A stretch of DNA of 64,000 nt, from the NCBI RefSeq assembly GCF_007827455.1, contig NZ_VISM01000001.1, positions 620,001 to 684,000 of the forward strand. Direction: 5' to 3'. The notes under the pieces were generated by a model that was not told the origin of the DNA, did not search any database, and worked only from the letters and a program-made list of their open reading frames with translations. Made by a program: the position numbers and the translations under genes. Shown one piece after another: positions 8,947 through 17,055 of the stretch; position 1 is the first letter of the stretch, and each line of letters begins with the position of its first letter. Source of the DNA: Lutibacter sp. Hel_I_33_5. GTDB taxonomy: Bacteria > Bacteroidota > Bacteroidia > Flavobacteriales > Flavobacteriaceae.

Positions 8947-10401
8947 ATGGCAATTTCTTTAAAAGGCGATCAAAAAATTAGCGATGTACTTAATTCTAAA
9001 AGTAAAGCATTACGAATTAACTTAAATTCTGATATTTACGGAACGTTTGCAGAAATTGGAGCTGGACAAGAAACTGCTAGGAATTTCTTTAGAGCAGGTG
9101 GAGCTTCTGGAACTATTGCAAAAGCAATGAGTGCGTATGATAAAGATTTTTCTGATGCTATTTATGGAATTGAAGAAGACAGGCGTTATGTAACAGAATC
9201 TCGCTTGATAAGAATGTTACGTCATGAAATAAACTTAATTGAAGATCGATTAAGTAGAAATAAGCATCCTGATAAACTTTTTTTTAGTTACGCAAATACC
9301 GTAGCTACAATTGATTTTGCTAAAAAATTTAAAGGTCATGGTTGGGTTGGAATTCGTTTTCAATTAGATCCATTAGAAGATTATAATGAAATTGTTTTAC
9401 ATCTACGTTTTAAAGAAACTGATGCCCGTTTACAACAAGAAACGTTAGGTGTTTTAGGTGTTAATTTAATTTATGGTGCTTTTTATTTAAATGATAATCC
9501 AAAAGAATTAGTTAAATCTTTTTATGACAATCTAGATAAAGATCAATTAGAGATTGATATGATTAACTTTTCTGGACCACGTTTTATGTATGTAGACAAT
9601 CGTTTAATGAGTTTGCAATTACTTAAAAACGGTATGACAAACGCAGTAATGTTTGGTTCTGACGGAATTAACTTATTACCTGCTCAAGTACTTTATAAAA
9701 AGAATATTCTTGCCTTACGTGGTAGTTTTAGACCGGTTACCAAAGTAAATATGGATATGTTTGAGAAATCTAAACAGCTATTTTTTGCAGAAAAGAAAGT
9801 TAATAAAGAGAAGACTCAAATTATTTTTGAAATTACGTTAAGCAATTTACGTGCAGAAGGAGAAATTAACGAACGTGATTTCTTAGACAGAGCAGAATTA
9901 TTATGTTCTCTTGGTCAGAATGTAATGATTACAAATTTTCAAGAGTATTTTAAACTAGTAGAATACTTTAGTGAGTTTACCAAAGAACGTATGGGACTTG
10001 CCATGGGAGTGTATAACTTAATTCAAATTTTTGACGAAAAATACTATAAAAATTTAAGTGGTGGAATTCTTGAAGCATTTGGTAAATTATTCCATAGAGA
10101 TTTAAAAATCTACATGTATCCATATAAAGATGAAGAAACTGGAGAATATATTAATAGCGAAAACTTAAAAGTTAGCCCAAGAACAAAAGAGTTATACAAA
10201 TTCTTTAAGACCAATAGAAGGCTTATTAATATTGACGATTTCAATCCTGAAATCCTTCATATTTTTTCTCGTACTGTTCTTAAAATGATACAAGATAATG
10301 AAGAGGGCTGGGAAGAAATGTTACCAGAAGGAATCTCTGAAACTATTAAACAGAAAAGACTTTTCGGTTATTCTAGAAGAGCAAGACTTTTAAAAAAATA
10401 A
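8947..10401 (+). CDS. Large conserved cytoplasmic protein of unknown function
   Basis: This 484-residue protein begins with the conserved block ALRINLNSDIYGTFAEIGAGQE, then RNFFRAGGASGTIAKAMSAYDKDFSDAIYG. I recall near-identical blocks in proteins across Bacteroidetes, where automatic pipelines attach names (adenylyltransferase, receptor) that the sequence does not support. No signal peptide or membrane segment is visible, and no known catalytic signature. It is a single-gene unit with its own promoter, followed about 50 bases later by the ECF sigma gene. Real and strongly conserved, but function unknown. Confidence 0.85.
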   Translation: MAISLKGDQKISDVLNSKSKALRINLNSDIYGTFAEIGAGQETARNFFRAGGASGTIAKAMSAYDKDFSDAIYGIEEDRRYVTESRLIRMLRHEINLIEDRLSRNKHPDKLFFSYANTVATIDFAKKFKGHGWVGIRFQLDPLEDYNEIVLHLRFKETDARLQQETLGVLGVNLIYGAFYLNDNPKELVKSFYDNLDKDQLEIDMINFSGPRFMYVDNRLMSLQLLKNGMTNAVMFGSDGINLLPAQVLYKKNILALRGSFRPVTKVNMDMFEKSKQLFFAEKKVNKEKTQIIFEITLSNLRAEGEINERDFLDRAELLCSLGQNVMITNFQEYFKLVEYFSEFTKERMGLAMGVYNLIQIFDEKYYKNLSGGILEAFGKLFHRDLKIYMYPYKDEETGEYINSENLKVSPRTKELYKFFKTNRRLINIDDFNPEILHIFSRTVLKMIQDNEEGWEEMLPEGISETIKQKRLFGYSRRARLLKK

Positions 10402-10450
10402 TCCCTCATTAAATATTCTTATTTTATTAACCTATAATAAATTAAGCTAA

Positions 10451-10999
10451 TTGACTAATGAAAAAACATTAGTAGCACAATTACAAGATGCTAAACAAAA
10501 AGATTCGGCTTTTAGAGAGTTAATATCTCTATATAAAGAACGTCTGTATTGGCATATTCGAAAAATAGTAATCTCGCATGACGATGCTGACGATGTCTTA
10601 CAAAATACATTTATAAAGGTTTTTACAAGCATTCATAAATTTAATCAAGACAGCAAATTATATTCCTGGATGTATAGAATTGCTACGAATGAAGCAATTA
10701 CATTTCTTAATAAAAAAGCGAAAGAAAGGAAAGTAGATATTACAGAAATTCAGTCTGAACTTGCAAACGACTTAACTAACGACAATCATTTTACAGGTGA
10801 TGAAATACAAATGATTTTACAAAAAGCTATTGTACAGTTACCACAAAAGCAGCAATTAGTATTTAATATGAAGTATTTTGATGAGATGAAATACCAAGAA
10901 ATTTCAGAAATTTTAGAAACTTCTGTTGGGAGTTTAAAAGCATCTTATCATCATGCAGTAAAAAAAATAGAACAGTATATTAAAAATATTTACAACTGA
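10451..10999 (+). CDS. ECF-type RNA polymerase sigma factor
   Basis: Region 2 is visible at about residues 20-90 (LISLYKERLYWHIRKI, DDADDVLQNTFIKVF, SWMYRIATNEAITFL). Region 4 lies at about 120-180 (LPQKQQLVFNMKYFDEMKYQEISEILETSVGSLKASYHHAVKKI). The only start that keeps region 2 complete is a TTG at 10451; the nearby ATG at 10458 is out of frame. It is first in a three-gene unit with a single-helix membrane protein and a secreted helical protein, the expected order of sigma factor, anti-sigma factor and periplasmic sensor. Confidence 0.9.
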   Translation: MTNEKTLVAQLQDAKQKDSAFRELISLYKERLYWHIRKIVISHDDADDVLQNTFIKVFTSIHKFNQDSKLYSWMYRIATNEAITFLNKKAKERKVDITEIQSELANDLTNDNHFTGDEIQMILQKAIVQLPQKQQLVFNMKYFDEMKYQEISEILETSVGSLKASYHHAVKKIEQYIKNIYN

Positions 11000-11039
11000 T
11001 TTTAAACCTTTTACACAAAATACAGTCAAAGTAATAATT

Positions 11040-11576
11040 ATGGGATTAAATAAAGATAATAACTTTAATTACTTAAATCAGCTCGATAAAAAGGGACATG
11101 GTTTTTCTACTCCGCAAAATTATTTTGATGGAATTGAAGATGATTTTCACATAAAATTATCCGAAGAAAAACTTCCTTTAGAAAGCGGGTTTACAACCCC
11201 ACAAAATTACCTTAGTAGTATAGAAGCTAAAGTTTTAAGCAAAATAAACGTTAAGAAAAAGTCTAAAGTTATTACTTTTAATACTAAAACAACGCATTTT
11301 ATCTCATATATCGCTGCCGCTTCTATACTTTTATTTTTTGGGTTTAAATATTTTTATTCTACAATAAAACCAGAAAATGTTACATTTGACGCTATAGAGT
11401 TTAGTGAAGTTGAAAATTGGTTTGAAAATAACAATATTAGTAACAACGAATTAACAGCAAATTTTACTGACTTAGATATTGATGAAAATGATTTTCAAGT
11501 AGATATCGAAGATTCTAATTTAGAAGATTATATAAACTCAATTGATACTACTTATTTAATAAACGAAATAAATTAA
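11040..11576 (+). CDS. Probable anti-sigma membrane protein
   Basis: This 178-residue protein has a soluble N-terminal half with two copies of a GFxTPQNYFD/LxxIE motif (about residues 21-33 and 52-64). One membrane helix follows (about 83-104, FISYIAAASILLFFGF), then an acidic extracytoplasmic tail. This fits a single-pass partner of the sigma factor encoded 40 bases upstream. There is no recognised zinc anti-sigma motif, so the role comes from position and topology. Its TAA overlaps the next gene's ATG by one base. Confidence 0.7.
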   Translation: MGLNKDNNFNYLNQLDKKGHGFSTPQNYFDGIEDDFHIKLSEEKLPLESGFTTPQNYLSSIEAKVLSKINVKKKSKVITFNTKTTHFISYIAAASILLFFGFKYFYSTIKPENVTFDAIEFSEVENWFENNNISNNELTANFTDLDIDENDFQVDIEDSNLEDYINSIDTTYLINEIN

Positions 11577-12058
11577 TGATGAAAAAAATAATATTCCCTC
11601 TTTTATTTTTATTCGTATTCGCTACTTCTTTATTAGCTCAAAAAAAGAATACTAGCAAAATAGGTTTCGAAAAAATTAGATCTTTAAAAGTTGGCTTTAT
11701 TACTCAGAAACTAGATTTATCTAGCAAAGAAGCAGAAAAGTTTTGGCCAATTTACAATACTTATGATAAAAAAATAATGCTTTTACGTAAGGAAGAAAAT
11801 AAAAAAATAAGAAAAAAAATTAATGCTCAGGGAGGAGTTGAAGCCATAAAGGAAAGTGAAGCTAAAGAAATTTTAGAACAAATAAAGAAATTAAAAAAGG
11901 AACAAGTTATTGTTATTGATGAATACCAAACAAAACTGACCAAGGTTTTACCTTATAAAAAAATACTAATTCTTAATTTAGCTGAAAAAGAATTTAACAG
12001 AACATTATTAAGGAAATTGAGAAATAAAAATAGAGTGAAAAATAAAAAGAAGGATTAA
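11576..12058 (+). CDS. Secreted ECF-sigma-associated sensor-like protein (Spy/CnrX-like)
   Basis: A signal peptide ends near residue 21 (SLLAQ). The rest is a lysine/glutamate-rich helical protein with the blocks FITQKLDLSSKEAEKFWPIYNTYDKK and ILEQIKKLKKEQ. This layout is seen in Bacteroidetes proteins annotated as sensors of ECF-type sigma factors, loosely like Spy/CpxP/CnrX. It ends the three-gene unit and its stop sits inside a bidirectional terminator. Periplasmic. The sensed signal is unknown. Confidence 0.7.
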   Translation: MMKKIIFPLLFLFVFATSLLAQKKNTSKIGFEKIRSLKVGFITQKLDLSSKEAEKFWPIYNTYDKKIMLLRKEENKKIRKKINAQGGVEAIKESEAKEILEQIKKLKKEQVIVIDEYQTKLTKVLPYKKILILNLAEKEFNRTLLRKLRNKNRVKNKKKD

Positions 12059-12071
12059 AATCCTTCTTTTT
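12044..12071. terminator. Bidirectional terminator between convergent genes
   Basis: A perfect 11-bp stem (AAAAAGAAGGA paired with TCCTTCTTTTT) with a 6-base loop TTAAAA spans the end of the 11576 gene. A-runs and T-runs flank it, so it can act in both directions, for the sigma unit and for the small minus-strand gene at 12070. Confidence 0.8.
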
Positions 12072-12267
12072 ATTTTTTTATTAAAGCCAAACTAAGATAT
12101 AATTCTGGTCTGTTATGTGTAAATTTCTTCAACCAGATGGTTAGTTCGTTTATTTCGTGTGGTAACAATATGTTTAATGCTTTTTCTAGTTCTTTATAAA
12201 ATAAATCTGAATTGAAACTAACTTTTTTTAGTACTGTTTTAGTGTAATCAAACATTGCTCTTGCCAT
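12070..12267 (-). CDS. Small conserved flavobacterial protein
   Basis: This 65-residue protein starts MARAMFDYTKTVLKKVSF and continues with ELEKALNILLPHEINELTIWL. I recall very similar short proteins in other Flavobacteriia, always unnamed. It is predicted all-helical and cytoplasmic. The ATG at 12265-12267 is the only sensible start. It converges on the ECF sigma unit and shares its terminator. Function unknown. Confidence 0.65.
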   Translation of the reverse strand: MARAMFDYTKTVLKKVSFNSDLFYKELEKALNILLPHEINELTIWLKKFTHNRPELYLSLALIKK

Positions 12268-12341
12268 GTATTTAATAATTTCAGGAAGTTATTTTTTAAT
12301 TTAACGAAATCAATTTCGTAAATAGTATATAAAAATACAAA

Positions 12342-12371
12342 AAAATCCATTCTTTTTATAGAATGGATTTT
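12342..12371. terminator. Terminator hairpin after the 12404 gene
   Basis: A 12-bp perfect stem (AAAATCCATTCT / AGAATGGATTTT) with loop TTTTAT lies 33 bases past the stop of the minus-strand 12404 gene. Read on the minus strand it ends in a T-run. Confidence 0.75.
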
Positions 12372-12403
12372 ATTTTAATGCTAACAAAAAGTTAAAATTA
12401 TTT

Positions 12404-12670
12404 TTATAACTTATTAATTTTAGCTGCTATAGCAGATGCTTTAGTTTCTAATTCAGCTCCTAATGCTTTAAAATGAGCTTTCTTATTTTCTACACCTTTA
12501 GCGTTTAACTTTACAATTAAAGAATCAAAAGTTTCAATTGCTTCATCAATAATAGCTTCAGATTTTTTAGTGTCTTTTTTTGGGTTTAATAATTCCCAGA
12601 TATAACACTCTTCAATTAAATCTCCTAACGTGTAATTAATATCTTTTTTTAAGTTTTTTATACTTGCCAT
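12404..12670 (-). CDS. Small helical conserved protein
   Basis: This 88-residue, lysine-rich, probably all-helical cytoplasmic protein has the phrase YTLGDLIEECYIWELLNP, which I recognise from unnamed flavobacterial proteins. Its ATG is at 12668-12670. It lies between the HAD gene (39 bases upstream on the same strand) and a terminator, so it may be the last gene of the kdsB/manA run or separately transcribed. No function known. Confidence 0.65.
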   Translation of the reverse strand: MASIKNLKKDINYTLGDLIEECYIWELLNPKKDTKKSEAIIDEAIETFDSLIVKLNAKGVENKKAHFKALGAELETKASAIAAKINKL

Positions 12671-12709
12671 AATTCAAAAATTTTCAGATGCAAAGTTACT
12701 ATAAAATCA

Positions 12710-13402
12710 TTATAAAAAATCTAAAACGTCTGTTATTTTATTAATGGTAATATAATTACTTGCATTCTGTTCTTGCTCTGTAACTTCTTCGTGCGCCCAA
12801 GTTGTATGAAAAGGCACATGCACTGATTTAGCTCCAATTTCTATTAAGGGTAAAACATCCGATTTTAAAGAATTTCCAATCATCAATAATTCTGATGGAT
12901 ATATATCTAAATGATTAATTAGTTTTTTATAATCTTTCGCTTTCTTATCACTCATTACTTCTATATGATGAAAATATTGATGCAAATTAGATTTTTCTAA
13001 TTTACGCTCTTGATCTAATAAATCTCCTTTAGTTGCTACTATTAGTTTATATCTCCCTTGCAAGTTTTTAAGCACATCTTCTACTCCATCCAATAATTCA
13101 ATTGGTTTTTCCAACATTTCTTTACCAATGTTTAAGATCTTAGAAATAGTTGTTGGTTTAATAGTATAATTAGAAAGTTCTAGTGCAGATTCTATCATAG
13201 AAAGTACAAAGCCTTTTACACCATAACCATATAATGATAAGTTTTTTATTTCCTTTTTAAAAAGCTCTTGATCTATTTTATTCTCAGTTTCATACGCTGC
13301 TAATAATTTAGCAAATTCTTTCTCTGCCTCTCTAAAATAGGTTTCATTTACCCACAAAGTATCATCAGCATCAAAAGCAATGACTTTAATATTGGTATAC
13401 AT
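12710..13402 (-). CDS. HAD-superfamily phosphatase
   Basis: Motif I is DADDTLW (Asp11 and Asp13), motif II is in VATKGD, and motif III/IV is the Lys-containing SDKKAKDYKKL block plus MIGNSLKSDVLP. The helical cap after motif I is that of subfamily IA. The length (230 residues) is normal. Its ATG overlaps the kdsB stop by one base (TAATG on the minus strand), so it is translationally coupled to kdsB. A role in Kdo or sugar-phosphate metabolism is suggested by position only; the substrate cannot be read from sequence. Confidence 0.85.
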   Translation of the reverse strand: MYTNIKVIAFDADDTLWVNETYFREAEKEFAKLLAAYETENKIDQELFKKEIKNLSLYGYGVKGFVLSMIESALELSNYTIKPTTISKILNIGKEMLEKPIELLDGVEDVLKNLQGRYKLIVATKGDLLDQERKLEKSNLHQYFHHIEVMSDKKAKDYKKLINHLDIYPSELLMIGNSLKSDVLPLIEIGAKSVHVPFHTTWAHEEVTEQEQNASNYITINKITDVLDFL

Positions 13403-14133
13403 TAACGTTTTAGATATTTTATAGCTTTTTCTAAATCTTCAGGAGTATCAATTCCAATGGCTTCAACATCAGTTTCAATCATTTTAATCTTTTTACCAAT
13501 TTCTTGATATCGGATTGCTTCAATTTTTTCTGAAGCTTCTAAAGGCGTAATCGGAGTGTTATAAAAGTCGATGAGTGCTTGTTTTCTAAAAGCATAGACT
13601 CCTTTGTGCTTGTAATATTTCACATCAATATCTATATCTCTATGAAATGGAATTACACTTCTAGAAAAATAAATTGCCATATTATTTACATCGGTAATTA
13701 CTTTTACATTATTAGGATTTTCAATATCAGTTTTATCAGTAATTTGAACCATTAAAGACGCTAAATCAATTTCTTTATTAATGTCTTTTTTAAATGCATC
13801 TATTAATTTTGAAAGTGAAACTTCATCAATAAACGGTTCATCACCTTGAACATTAATTACAATATCTACATCAATATTTTCTACAGCTTCAGCAATTCTA
13901 TCAGAACCACATTCATGTGCTGTTTTACTCATAATTGCTTTTCCACCAATATTTTCAATCTCATTAAAAATAACGTCAGAATCAGTTACAATAAACACAT
14001 CATCAAATAACTTAGTTTGCAATGCTGCCTGGTAAGTTCTAACAATTACAGGCTTTCCCCCTAAATCTTTCATTAGTTTACCTGGGAAACGAGATGCGCT
14101 ATAACGCGCTGGAATCATTGCAATTACTTTCAT
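13402..14133 (-). CDS. kdsB: 3-deoxy-manno-octulosonate cytidylyltransferase
   Basis: KdsB activates Kdo to CMP-Kdo for lipopolysaccharide inner core assembly. The nucleotidyltransferase signature [12 protein letters not shown] is at residues 8-19. INVQGDEPF and the [10 protein letters not shown] and [13 protein letters not shown] blocks are characteristic of KdsB rather than of other NTP transferases. Length 243 is typical. It abuts manA (no gap) upstream and overlaps the HAD gene by one base downstream, so manA-kdsB-HAD is an operon. Confidence 0.93.
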   Translation of the reverse strand: MKVIAMIPARYSASRFPGKLMKDLGGKPVIVRTYQAALQTKLFDDVFIVTDSDVIFNEIENIGGKAIMSKTAHECGSDRIAEAVENIDVDIVINVQGDEPFIDEVSLSKLIDAFKKDINKEIDLASLMVQITDKTDIENPNNVKVITDVNNMAIYFSRSVIPFHRDIDIDVKYYKHKGVYAFRKQALIDFYNTPITPLEASEKIEAIRYQEIGKKIKMIETDVEAIGIDTPEDLEKAIKYLKR

Positions 14134-15117
14134 TTATTTTATATAAACTTCTAATAATTCTGAATTCTCTTCAGAAGTAATTTTAATATTTTTAATACAA
14201 GCCGGTACTAAAATAGTTTCACCCATTTTTAGTGTTTCTTGTTGATTACTATACTCAAATAAAACATTTCCTTCTACACACATATAAATAACAAAACTAT
14301 CTTTTTTAGAATGATTAACAGAAATAGTTCTATTTACAGGTAAAACATTGGTTGTAAAATAAGGGCATGAAACAATTTCCGAAGCACTATTCTGTTCTTT
14401 TTTATAATCAGTTTTATATGATTTTTGAGCTTTATAATCAATTACATCTATAGCTTCTTCTGTATGTAAATCCCTGAATGTTCCATCAGGATTTGGTCTA
14501 TCCCAATCATAAATCCTATAGGTAATATCAGATGTTTGCTGAATTTCCGCTATTAAAACTCCAGCTCCTATTGCATGAACTCTACCATTAGGAATAAAAT
14601 AAACATCGCCTTTTTTAACCTCATCAATATTTAAAATATCGGTAAGTGTTTTATTTTCTAAATGACCTAAATATTCTTCTGAAGTAACATCTTTTTTGAA
14701 GCCAACAATTAGATTCGCTTTTTCATCAGCTTGCATTACATACCACATTTCTGTTTTTCCGAATGAGTTATGACGTTTTTTAGCCAGATCATTATGTGGA
14801 TGTAACTGAATACTTAGTGCTTCTTTTGCATCTATAAACTTAATTAATAGCGGAAATTTTTCACCAAAATGTTTATAAATAGTTTCGCCAACCAAGTCAT
14901 ATTTAAATTCAGAAATCAACTCTTTTAAATCTTTTCCTTTTAAAGCACCGTTTGCAACTATTGAGGTATCTCCTTTTACATCGGAAATTTCCCAACTTTC
15001 ACCAATATCTTTTCTTTTGGAAACTTTATTAAGATTTTTCATCAACTTTTGACCACCCCAAATTTTATCTTTTAGGATAGGTTCAAATTTTAAAAGTTGA
15101 TGTATAGGCATTGTCAT
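14134..15117 (-). CDS. manA: Mannose-6-phosphate isomerase, class I
   Basis: This is a type I phosphomannose isomerase of the short bacterial form (327 residues), interconverting mannose 6-phosphate and fructose 6-phosphate. Zinc-site and family blocks are DAKEALSIQLHPHND (about 97-110), the KTEMWYVM block and IPNGRVHAIGAGVLIAEIQQTSD. A C-terminal cupin follows. The start could be either ATG of MTM (15117 or 15111). It heads the manA-kdsB-HAD operon and supplies mannose-derived sugars. Confidence 0.92.
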   Translation of the reverse strand: MTMPIHQLLKFEPILKDKIWGGQKLMKNLNKVSKRKDIGESWEISDVKGDTSIVANGALKGKDLKELISEFKYDLVGETIYKHFGEKFPLLIKFIDAKEALSIQLHPHNDLAKKRHNSFGKTEMWYVMQADEKANLIVGFKKDVTSEEYLGHLENKTLTDILNIDEVKKGDVYFIPNGRVHAIGAGVLIAEIQQTSDITYRIYDWDRPNPDGTFRDLHTEEAIDVIDYKAQKSYKTDYKKEQNSASEIVSCPYFTTNVLPVNRTISVNHSKKDSFVIYMCVEGNVLFEYSNQQETLKMGETILVPACIKNIKITSEENSELLEVYIK

Positions 15118-15205
15118 TTTTTTTGAAAGGCTAATTTACAAGTTCTTTATAAAAGTTAAATATTAATTGGGTAACTTTATCAAAAATTATACTTTAAATG
15201 TTATA

Positions 15206-15313
15206 ATGAGCGAACTTAATATTGTTATGGTAATTGCTATTATTCTTTTTGCAAGATTAGGTGTTCGTTTATTTATAGGATATCAAAAGCAGAAAAAAGA
15301 AAAAGAAGATTAG
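15206..15313 (+). CDS. Small single-helix membrane peptide (candidate)
   Basis: A 35-codon frame begins with ATG at 15206 and encodes MSELNIVMVIAIILF and then a basic tail (GYQKQKKEKED). That is a short hydrophobic helix with a charged cytoplasmic end. It lies in the 192-base gap between manA and the QueD-like gene, on the opposite strand to both, and its stop overlaps the QueD-like gene's stop by 4 bases. Small membrane proteins of this shape are common, but no homology can be checked here. Confidence 0.45.
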   Translation: MSELNIVMVIAIILFARLGVRLFIGYQKQKKEKED

Positions 15314-15723
15314 TTTCCAGAATAACTCACAGAATTTCTAGCAGTCTCATAAAGTTTCACTTTCAACTCTAAATGATTTGGAATATGCCTTCTTAATTTA
15401 TTATAAATTACCACAGAAATATTTTCAGCAGTTGGATTCAAGTTTTTAAATTCTTCCACTTCAATATTTAAATTTTTATGATCTAAAGCTTCTTCTACTT
15501 CAGATTTTATCAATCTTCTTAAAATAGATAAATCCATCACAAAACCTGTTTCTTGATCAATTTCTCCAGTTACAGAAACAATTAAATCGTAATTATGTCC
15601 ATGAAAATTTGGATTGCTACACTTTCCAAAAACTTCAAAGTTTTTTTCATCAGACCAATCTTTTCTATATAATCTGTGTGCTGCGTTAAAATGAGCTTTT
15701 CTATGAACAGTTACTTTAGGCAT
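15310..15723 (-). CDS. queD: 6-carboxytetrahydropterin synthase family (QueD/PTPS)
   Basis: Zinc ligands are visible at His16 (HFNAAH) and at His41 and His43 (NFHGHNY), with the nucleophilic Cys35 in GKCSNPN. A LDHKNLN block and a C-terminal Glu-containing LYETARNSVSY also fit. This matches the 6-pyruvoyl-tetrahydropterin synthase / QueD family, which in bacteria mostly makes 6-carboxytetrahydropterin for queuosine. At 137 residues the length is normal. Its ATG overlaps the end of idi by 8 bases. The exact pterin product is inferred from the family. Confidence 0.85.
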   Translation of the reverse strand: MPKVTVHRKAHFNAAHRLYRKDWSDEKNFEVFGKCSNPNFHGHNYDLIVSVTGEIDQETGFVMDLSILRRLIKSEVEEALDHKNLNIEVEEFKNLNPTAENISVVIYNKLRRHIPNHLELKVKLYETARNSVSYSGN

Positions 15724-16234
15724 TAGTTAGTTTTGAGTATGATTCTTTAAAAATAATCTTAAACCAAGCAGTATAAATTTCTGGCTGTAATTCAATATCA
15801 GATTTCACATCCTCAAGAGACATCCATTTATAATTTTCTACTTCTTCTTTATTAATAATTGGTTCATCATTAAATTCCCCAATCATTACATGATCTAACT
15901 CGTGTTCAGTTAAACCATTATCAAAAGGCGCTTTATACACAAACCAAAAAACCTCTTCAAGTTCTGTTACAAAACCCATTTCTTCTTCAAGTCTTCGTTT
16001 TCCTGCTTCTAATGAAGTTTCTCCGTCTCTTTGATGAGAACAACAAGTATTTGTCCATAATAAAGGAGAATGATATTTATCTGCGGCTCTTTGCTGCAAC
16101 ATTAATTCACCTTTATCATTAAAAATAAAAACTGAAAATGCTCTGTGCAAAACCGCTTTTTCATGGGCTTCCATTTTAGGCATCAACCCTAATTGGTTAT
16201 CATTGGTATCTACTAAGATTACGTGTTCTTCCAT
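15716..16234 (-). CDS. idi: Isopentenyl-diphosphate delta-isomerase, type I
   Basis: This Nudix-fold isomerase interconverts isopentenyl and dimethylallyl diphosphate. The active-site Cys is in TNTCCSH (61-67). The Nudix-like helix is at ETSLEAGKRRLEEEMGF, and the Glu pair in ELDHVMIGEFNDEP completes the metal site. Length 172 is typical. I use the ATG at 16234; the TTG just before it is not needed. It is transcribed divergently from the 16323 gene and overlaps the QueD-like gene downstream. Confidence 0.93.
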   Translation of the reverse strand: MEEHVILVDTNDNQLGLMPKMEAHEKAVLHRAFSVFIFNDKGELMLQQRAADKYHSPLLWTNTCCSHQRDGETSLEAGKRRLEEEMGFVTELEEVFWFVYKAPFDNGLTEHELDHVMIGEFNDEPIINKEEVENYKWMSLEDVKSDIELQPEIYTAWFKIIFKESYSKLTNA

Positions 16235-16253
16235 CAATTAATTTAATGAAAAG

Positions 16254-16292
16254 CAAAGCTACAAAAATCAGTCCATAATTTATTTATCTTTG
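16254..16292. promoter_or_regulatory. Divergent promoter boxes for idi and the 16323 gene
   Basis: On the minus strand TAGCTTTG (16261-16254) fits the TAnnTTTG box for idi, 20 bases from its ATG. On the plus strand TATCTTTG (16285-16292) fits the same box for the cyclophilin lipoprotein. No convincing TTG partner is visible for either. Confidence 0.5.
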
Positions 16293-16322
16293 GCTTCTTA
16301 AAAAAGTGATTAATTTTTCTTG

Positions 16323-17012
16323 ATGAAGCTTACTAAATCTATTTTATTTTTTCTTTTAATTTTTTTGATGATTCAATGTGATGATAAACAAAAAAAGAAA
16401 AAAAACATTTTATTAAAAAAAGAAAAAAAAGTAATTCAGAAAAAACCTGTAGAAAAAGCATGGGATAGTTTAAATAAGAAGAATGTAATTCCTTTTTTCA
16501 CTGAATATGGCAAACAAAACAAAGAAACTAAAGTTAAAATCACTACAGATTTTGGCGAAATAAAATTACGATTATACAACGATACGCCTATCCACAGAGC
16601 TAATTTTATTTTCTTAACTAAAATTGGATATTTTACACATACAGAGTTTTATCGAATAGCTAAAAATTTTGTAATTCAAGGTGGTAATTCAGAAGATTTT
16701 GGTAAATCTAAAGTCCGTTATAAGTACAGAAATTATGTTTTAAAACCAGAATTCAGAAAACATAGAAGACATACATATGGTGTTTTAGCTGCTGCAAAAG
16801 AAACAGACAACAATCCAAATAATTTATCTAATCCATTTGAATTTTATATTGTTCAAAGCAAATCTGGCGCGCATCATTTAAACAATCTTCATACTGTTTT
16901 TGGAGAAGTAATTTCTGGTTACTCAACCATGGAAAAAATGTCTAAAGTAAAAGTTGGGCCAGATGAATGGCCTATTGAAGATATTAAGATGAAAGTTGAA
17001 ATTATAGATTGA
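16323..17012 (+). CDS. Cyclophilin-type peptidylprolyl isomerase lipoprotein
   Basis: The signal peptide ends at a lipobox Cys (LMIQC, Cys19 from the ATG). A very lysine-rich linker follows, then a cyclophilin domain with TTDFGEIKLRLYNDTPIHRANF, EFYRIAKNFVIQGGN and HTVFGEVISGYSTMEKM. The PPIase core Arg and Gln (FYRIAKNFVIQGG) are kept. It should fold proteins in the periplasm while anchored to a membrane. I start at the ATG rather than the TTG just upstream. It precedes prfC by 43 bases. Confidence 0.85.
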   Translation: MKLTKSILFFLLIFLMIQCDDKQKKKKNILLKKEKKVIQKKPVEKAWDSLNKKNVIPFFTEYGKQNKETKVKITTDFGEIKLRLYNDTPIHRANFIFLTKIGYFTHTEFYRIAKNFVIQGGNSEDFGKSKVRYKYRNYVLKPEFRKHRRHTYGVLAAAKETDNNPNNLSNPFEFYIVQSKSGAHHLNNLHTVFGEVISGYSTMEKMSKVKVGPDEWPIEDIKMKVEIID

Positions 17013-17038
17013 TAATTCTATAGTTAGCAGTATATTTG
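17009..17038 (+). promoter_or_regulatory. Promoter of prfC
   Basis: TTG at 17009-17011, a 19-base spacer and TATATTTG at 17031-17038 match the Bacteroidetes consensus exactly. The prfC ATG is 18 bases downstream. The upstream TTG overlaps the end of the cyclophilin gene. Confidence 0.7.
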
Positions 17039-17055
17039 CTCCTCAAATTTTGTAA

